DNA from: Propionibacterium cyclohexanicum
Lineage (GTDB): Bacteria > Actinomycetota > Actinomycetes > Propionibacteriales > Propionibacteriaceae
DNA length: 46,262 bases
Assembly: GCF_900111365.1 (NCBI RefSeq)
Contig: NZ_FOGZ01000023.1
Location: 1 to 46,262 of the forward strand
Direction of reading: 5' to 3'
Position numbers and translations under genes: made by a program
Notes under the pieces: generated by a model
Seen by the model: only the letters and a program-made list of their open reading frames with translations
What the model was told of the DNA's origin: nothing
Databases searched by the model: none
In this document: in pieces, positions 42,496 through 46,262 of the stretch
Layout of the letters: every line of letters starts with the position of its first letter
Numbering within the stretch: position 1 is the stretch's first letter

Positions 42496-43034
42496 GGGGT
42501 GTGCCTCGCTGTCTCAAGGGGGTAGGGGTAGTGCATGAGGAGGATCACCTCGGCGTCACCGTCGAGGGCAACGAAGATGTGGGGCAGATCGCCGGGATAG
42601 CGGAGGCTCTCGCCGGGTCGGAGGTCGCGTTCGTCTCCTTCGGTGCCGACGCGGACCCGGCCGCGGATCACGGTGACGGTTTCCTCCACACCGGCATGGT
42701 GAGCAGTGGAGTGCTGTTTTTGCGCTGAGACGGTTGCCCGATACGCCTCGACGGTCCCCCCATCACTGGCCCATGTCCCGAGTAGGGTCGCGAAGACTGA
42801 GACGCCGGAGACTGAGACTGGCGCCTTGCCGGGGCGGTCGGGGATCAGCGCCCCGAGCGGAATCTCCAGCGCGGTGGACAGAGCGAACAAGGTGTCCAAT
42901 CGGGCGCCCCGCAGGCCGTTCTCCAGCTCGGAGACAGTCCCCTTCCCGATCCCGCTGCGGCGCGCCAGCTCCGACAGCGACAGGCCGCGCTCTTCGCGCG
43001 CCAGTCGAAGCCGAACGGCCAGAGAATCGTTCAT
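42492..43034 (-). CDS. XRE-family regulator with C-terminal cupin domain
   Basis: A 180-residue protein: an XRE helix-turn-helix (about residues 8-62; SLSELARRSGIGKGTVSELENGLRG) and a C-terminal cupin (about 105-170; VEETVTVIRGRVRVG, PGESLRYPGDLPHIF). This plan binds a small molecule or metal and controls adjacent metabolic genes. The ATG at 43034 is chosen because the upstream in-frame part (to 43190) crosses the operator and has no homology. A near-perfect 20-base palindrome sits 12 bases upstream of the start. Confidence 0.9.
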   Translation of the reverse strand: MNDSLAVRLRLAREERGLSLSELARRSGIGKGTVSELENGLRGARLDTLFALSTALEIPLGALIPDRPGKAPVSVSGVSVFATLLGTWASDGGTVEAYRATVSAQKQHSTAHHAGVEETVTVIRGRVRVGTEGDERDLRPGESLRYPGDLPHIFVALDGDAEVILLMHYPYPLETARHTP

Positions 43035-43045
43035 CGCGCACCCAT

Positions 43046-43065
43046 TCGTTCTGATAACAGAACGA
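43046..43065. promoter_or_regulatory. Palindromic operator of the XRE-cupin gene
   Basis: TCGTTCTG-4-CAGAACGA is a perfect 8+8 inverted repeat, 11 bases upstream of the XRE-cupin start codon. On the minus strand it overlaps the region where the -10 element should be (TGTTAT), consistent with autorepression. Confidence 0.7.
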
Positions 43066-43227
43066 TAGCAAGAGCAGGTACGGAGGCGAGATGTGGTGTC
43101 TTCAGGTGAGAGGAACCGCTCCACTGCGAGGTGGCGAGCTGACAGCGCAACCGGGGATTCCCGCGCAGGTAGTTGAGAGGTTGTGGTCACGCAGCCCGCG
43201 ATTTAGGAAAGTCAAAACAGATGCCAC

Positions 43228-46059
43228 CTATCCATGCAGCAGGCCCTGTGGCTCGTTCCTGAGGTTATTTGTGGGGTTCTGGGGCCGCTGTGGCGAGGGC
43301 ACCTCGGCGGGATGTTCCGGCCTGATTTGTGCCTGGAGAAACTGGGAGACGCTGATGACCGGCTTCCCCCATTTTGCGGCTGCCCGGGCCTTGTTGGATT
43401 GTGTGCCCAGTTCAGCAGCCACCAGCAGATCGCACCCGCTCTTGGTCACAGACTCCACAGGGATTAGACCGATCGACGTGGTGTACCGCTTCAGTTCGGC
43501 CCTCGCCAAGGGCCGTCCATGCATATCGAAGGCGTCCCCGGTGAAGCAGACCCGCGCACCCAGGAACACCACCTGGGAAAGATCAGTGGTGGTCGAAGCG
43601 GTCTCAGCGGGCACGACGGCTTCGCCCAGCAGCGGTTCGAGCAGCCTCAGTCGTTCGATCAGCGAAGGTGCGAGTCCGGCAGAGTTGCCGATCACCGACG
43701 CCAGTCGGGCGGCGATGGCTGCTCGCACGATGCCCTTATCGACGTCGAAGGCGGTCTGCGGTGTCTTTGCCTTGAGGATGGCGCCGCTCAGAATTTGGCT
43801 GATGGTGAGCAGTTCCCCAAGCGCAGGATCGCTGCGGGGTACGGCGAAATCATCTCGGGAGAGCAGATAGGACATCTGCTCGTCGAACTCGGGAGGGGCG
43901 AATGTGGTTCCGCCGCTACCGCCGAGGCGTTGGTGCGCCGCGAGTGCGGCGCGTGCGCGGCGCAGCGCCGTAGGTGCCTCGCATTCAGCACGCTCCCCGG
44001 GAGTAAGTGTCTCGGGGTCAAGATTGATTCCCAGCGGCAGCGCGTGCACCAAGCCTTGCCGTTTGAGTTCAAAGTCGATTGTCCCTAGCGACTCGTCGAT
44101 GCCGACTCCGATCGGCGTCATCCCCTTAACCAGTCGAGCCAGTACCGACCAGGCCTCAACGAGTTTGGGGGCAAGCGCGGTGTCGTCGACCGTGATGCCG
44201 TACGCCTCTCTCGCCCCGGACTGGTCTCGTTCGGGGTTGATGAGCGTGGAGAGGCTGGTGCCGTCGTCGAAGGCCAAAGCGATCTCGATCGGCCGGGGTC
44301 GCGACCACCGGTCCTCGGCACCGACGGTCAGCACCCCAACGCCAACGTGCCGTTCGGCCACGTGCTGGGTGGCTTCTGCGAGAAACCGAAGAACGCGCCG
44401 GTCGGTGCGCAAGTCCTTGGCGAGGACGTTTCGAGTGAGCACGATGCCGTTCATAGACGTCGCGCGGCTGAGGGCCACGTAGACCTGCCCGTAGTCGAAT
44501 GTGCCTCCGGTGAGGTCGACGATGAGCCGGTCGAGCGTCTGGCCCTGAACCTTGTGGATCGTGATCGCCCAGGCAAGCTTGATGGGGAGTTGAGTGAAGG
44601 TGCCAACGGGGACGCGGCGCATCGCGCCGCCCGCGACCTGCGGGATGGTCACGTCCCATGAGTATGGCCTGACGTCGACCGTCTCCCCTCCGTTGAGCGC
44701 AACCAGCACCGTCGCGCCGTCGTCGGCGACGCCGGTGATCTTGCCCAGTGAGCCGTTGACCCACCGGCCACGATCGTCGTTGTTGAGGAGCATCACCTGG
44801 GCACCGATCTTGAACTCCACCCGATCCTCGACCGGCGCGTCGAAGGTTGAAATGTCGCCGGTCACGGTGGCGTCGTGAACATAGAGCCTGCCATCGAGCC
44901 GTTCCAGTGCTTTTCGGTTGCGGGCCGTCACGACGCGGTTGGTCGGAGCGACCCGCAGCCAGAACTCGTCGTCGGGTGGGATGAAATCGGCGTCAGTGCG
45001 TGTGTTGAGTTCGTCACGCATCTCATCCACGAGCACGCCTTCACGTACCGCATTGAGGAGGTCCGTCAGGCGCTGGTCTCCGAGCTGCCGGAACACCGTG
45101 GTGAGTTGGACCGTGGGAAACGCCTTGCGCGTAAAGGCTTTGGCTGAGAAGAAGTACGGCGTCTCGTATAGCCCCTCGAGCCAGGCCCGCTCGGGGTCTG
45201 TCACGACCGGGGGGAGCTGGAGCAGGTCACCAACAAGCACTACCTGCACCCCACCGAACGGCTTGCCCGGGCGACGCCCAAACCGCCGCAGCGCGGCCTC
45301 GACTCGGTCGAACAGGTCAGCGCGGACCATCGAAGCCTCATCGATGATGAGCGTCTGCATGCCCTTGATGACTTCGGCAAAGCGACCCGGGCGGTAGTGA
45401 CCTGTCTGGACATCATCGAGGGTGGTCGACGGGCCGAAGCTGAAGAGCCGGTGGATCGTCAGGCCGCCGACGTTGAGGGCGGCGATGCCAGTGGGAGCCA
45501 CCACTACGACTTTGCGGCGAGTGTGGGCCATGAAGTACCGGATCAGCGTTGACTTACCGGTGCCGGCCTTACCGGTGAGGAACATGCTCCCGCCATGGTT
45601 CAGGATGCTCAATGCCCGCCGGAACTCATCGGTGAGATCGATCGTTCCCGACCGTGACGCACTCTGCGCTGGGTGTGGGCCCGGTTCGCTCACGGCAACC
45701 GGCGCATCGATCCGTGAGATCGGCGTCAGGCCGGGATTCCGTTGTGCCGCGATCGCTCGTTCGATCGCATTGACCATCGCTTGTGCATGGCTTGTGGACA
45801 CGCGGCGGAAACGAACGAGGGTCTGACGGTCTGCGGTGGATAAAACAATCCGGCCCTTCGACAACAGACCCGCCTTTACGAGGCTGATATCAGTGAGTGC
45901 ATCCAGAGGGACGTGAACCTCGCGCGCACCATGGGCCCTCCTTCTCGGCCGGCCAGATGTGAGCACCCGTACGTAGCCGGAGTGCAACTCGATGCGCGCG
46001 CCATGCATATCGAACGCTTGTATCCCGGACTCATTCGCTATCGAACCGCTCCGTCTCAT
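43228..46059 (-). CDS. Pif1-type helicase with degenerate exonuclease-like and BRCT domains
   Basis: A 943-residue protein. Order: an N-terminal small beta domain (about 12-108, IELHSGYVRVL..VPLDALTDISLVKAGL..GRIVLS, DUF4429/PH-like); a Pif1/RecD-like superfamily 1B helicase (about 140-560) with Walker A GKAGTGKST (163-171), Walker B IIDEAS (238-243), GDLLQLPP (277-284), HKVQGQTLDR (502-511) and YVALSRAT; a DnaQ-like region (about 586-670; IEIALAFDDG, LINPERD, YGITVDD) in which the first acidic catalytic pair looks lost; a helical linker (690-820); and a BRCT domain (about 831-910; VCFTG, GCDLLVAAELGTQSNKARAA, PVISVSQFLQ). The combination suggests nick or damage recognition coupled to unwinding. 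It is the last gene before the right IS end and has no operon partner. Confidence 0.85.
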   Translation of the reverse strand: MRRSGSIANESGIQAFDMHGARIELHSGYVRVLTSGRPRRRAHGAREVHVPLDALTDISLVKAGLLSKGRIVLSTADRQTLVRFRRVSTSHAQAMVNAIERAIAAQRNPGLTPISRIDAPVAVSEPGPHPAQSASRSGTIDLTDEFRRALSILNHGGSMFLTGKAGTGKSTLIRYFMAHTRRKVVVVAPTGIAALNVGGLTIHRLFSFGPSTTLDDVQTGHYRPGRFAEVIKGMQTLIIDEASMVRADLFDRVEAALRRFGRRPGKPFGGVQVVLVGDLLQLPPVVTDPERAWLEGLYETPYFFSAKAFTRKAFPTVQLTTVFRQLGDQRLTDLLNAVREGVLVDEMRDELNTRTDADFIPPDDEFWLRVAPTNRVVTARNRKALERLDGRLYVHDATVTGDISTFDAPVEDRVEFKIGAQVMLLNNDDRGRWVNGSLGKITGVADDGATVLVALNGGETVDVRPYSWDVTIPQVAGGAMRRVPVGTFTQLPIKLAWAITIHKVQGQTLDRLIVDLTGGTFDYGQVYVALSRATSMNGIVLTRNVLAKDLRTDRRVLRFLAEATQHVAERHVGVGVLTVGAEDRWSRPRPIEIALAFDDGTSLSTLINPERDQSGAREAYGITVDDTALAPKLVEAWSVLARLVKGMTPIGVGIDESLGTIDFELKRQGLVHALPLGINLDPETLTPGERAECEAPTALRRARAALAAHQRLGGSGGTTFAPPEFDEQMSYLLSRDDFAVPRSDPALGELLTISQILSGAILKAKTPQTAFDVDKGIVRAAIAARLASVIGNSAGLAPSLIERLRLLEPLLGEAVVPAETASTTTDLSQVVFLGARVCFTGDAFDMHGRPLARAELKRYTTSIGLIPVESVTKSGCDLLVAAELGTQSNKARAAAKWGKPVISVSQFLQAQIRPEHPAEVPSPQRPQNPTNNLRNEPQGLLHG

Positions 46060-46073
46060 GGCGTTAACCTATC

Positions 46074-46165
46074 CCTCGCTCTAGGGGAGAGCGAGGACAT
46101 CCAGTTAGCACTCAGAGCTGCCGTGACGTACACCCAACTCGAGTTCCCTGCGAAGGAGCTCGAAT
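46074..46165. promoter_or_regulatory. Two inverted repeats upstream of the helicase gene
   Basis: CCTCGCTCT-5-AGAGCGAGG (46074-46096) is a perfect 9+9 palindrome 15 bases upstream of the helicase start, without a T-run. ACTCGAGTTCC-7-GGAGCTCGAAT (46137-46165) is an 11+11 repeat with two G-U type mismatches. Both lie in the 108 bases between the helicase gene and the IS end and may be operators or leader structures. The IS insertion at 46168 may also have cut the original promoter. Confidence 0.5.
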
Positions 46166-46167
46166 AC

Positions 46168-46262
46168 GGCTCTTCCCAGATGAGGGTGTAGGCGACGCAG
46201 CAGCCGTGGTGGGAGGGCGCGGCGCGTCGGTGCCCGGATAGTGGCCGAGGCCTTCCGAGGAT
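46168..46262 (+). mobile_element. IS terminus, right copy (ISL3-like), partial
   Basis: The last 95 bases are the exact inverse complement of bases 1-95. The element starts GGCTCTTCCC and points out of the window. The base before it also matches by chance, so the total identity is 96. The eight bases next to each copy (GCGAGACG inside the left end; TCGAATAC before the right end) do not match in either orientation, so the two copies do not share one target duplication. Confidence 0.7.

Noticed and set aside
45913-46191. 92-residue + strand frame ending inside the IS
   Set aside because: It overlaps the helicase N-terminus antisense and ends in the IS terminus; no RBS or homology.
1-46262. One 46 kb composite transposon with inverted IS ends
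   Set aside because: The content is housekeeping and metabolic, the IS flanks do not match as a target duplication, and only 95 bases of each IS are seen. A contig cut at two IS copies is simpler.
1-46262. tRNA, rRNA or riboswitch genes
   Set aside because: Both strands were scanned for T-loop-like motifs and known riboswitch cores by eye; the few matches lie in coding sequence.

Overview
The window is a high-GC stretch of a Gram-positive actinobacterium. Codon use is GC-rich, GTG starts are common, and many gene pairs are coupled by ATGA/GTGA overlaps. A lipoprotein sugar-binding gene, a DtxR-type iron box, a DLW-39-like microprotein and a GntR/ROK-controlled amino-sugar cluster fit a member of the Propionibacteriaceae or a close relative; that placement is inference. 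No rRNA, tRNA, CRISPR array or prophage was seen. Both ends carry the same 95 bp in inverted orientation, starting GGCTCTTCCC (ISL3-like). The window therefore looks like a unique segment bounded by two copies of one insertion sequence, and the left copy cuts a sugar permease gene.

Layout. (1) 0.1-8.5 kb: amino-sugar (N-acetylglucosamine/muropeptide) uptake and catabolism. It has an ABC permease (interrupted), a binding lipoprotein, a ROK repressor, a divergent NagZ-type GH3 enzyme, a ROK kinase, NagA, NagB and a DasR/NagR-like GntR regulator. A DasR-type palindrome lies between nagA and nagB. (2) 8.6-10.3 kb: an acyl-CoA ligase. (3) 10.7-20.1 kb: a complete Tad/Flp pilus locus (CpaB-like, CpaE-like, TadA, TadB, TadC, pilin, two TadE-like pseudopilins). 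It ends in a 1009-residue membrane protein that joins LysM domains to a SARP-like transcriptional activator domain. (4) 20.2-25.3 kb: MarC, an MFS exporter, a conserved small protein and a NarL-type two-component pair. (5) 25.5-34.8 kb: a large unknown protein, a microprotein, MntH with MntR, a HIT protein, an iron-box gene of unknown function, a MarR/F420-type reductase operon, a Tat-type secreted protein and an AraC regulator. (6) 35-43 kb: a membrane protein with a YtrA-type GntR regulator, a DsbA/FrnE oxidoreductase, a CPA1 antiporter, an ABC-F ATPase, a GyrI-like pseudogene, a VOC protein, and an XRE-cupin regulator with a YbaK deacylase. (7) 43.2-46.1 kb: a 943-residue Pif1-type helicase with a degenerate DnaQ-like region and a C-terminal BRCT domain.

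The genes work as small self-regulated modules; several have an inverted repeat in the promoter next to the matching regulator gene. The most unusual items are an ermC-like leader peptide and RBS-sequestering hairpin before the ABC-F gene, the helicase/exonuclease-like/BRCT fusion, the pilus locus ending in a membrane-bound LysM-SARP fusion, and an iron-box-controlled gene of unknown function.
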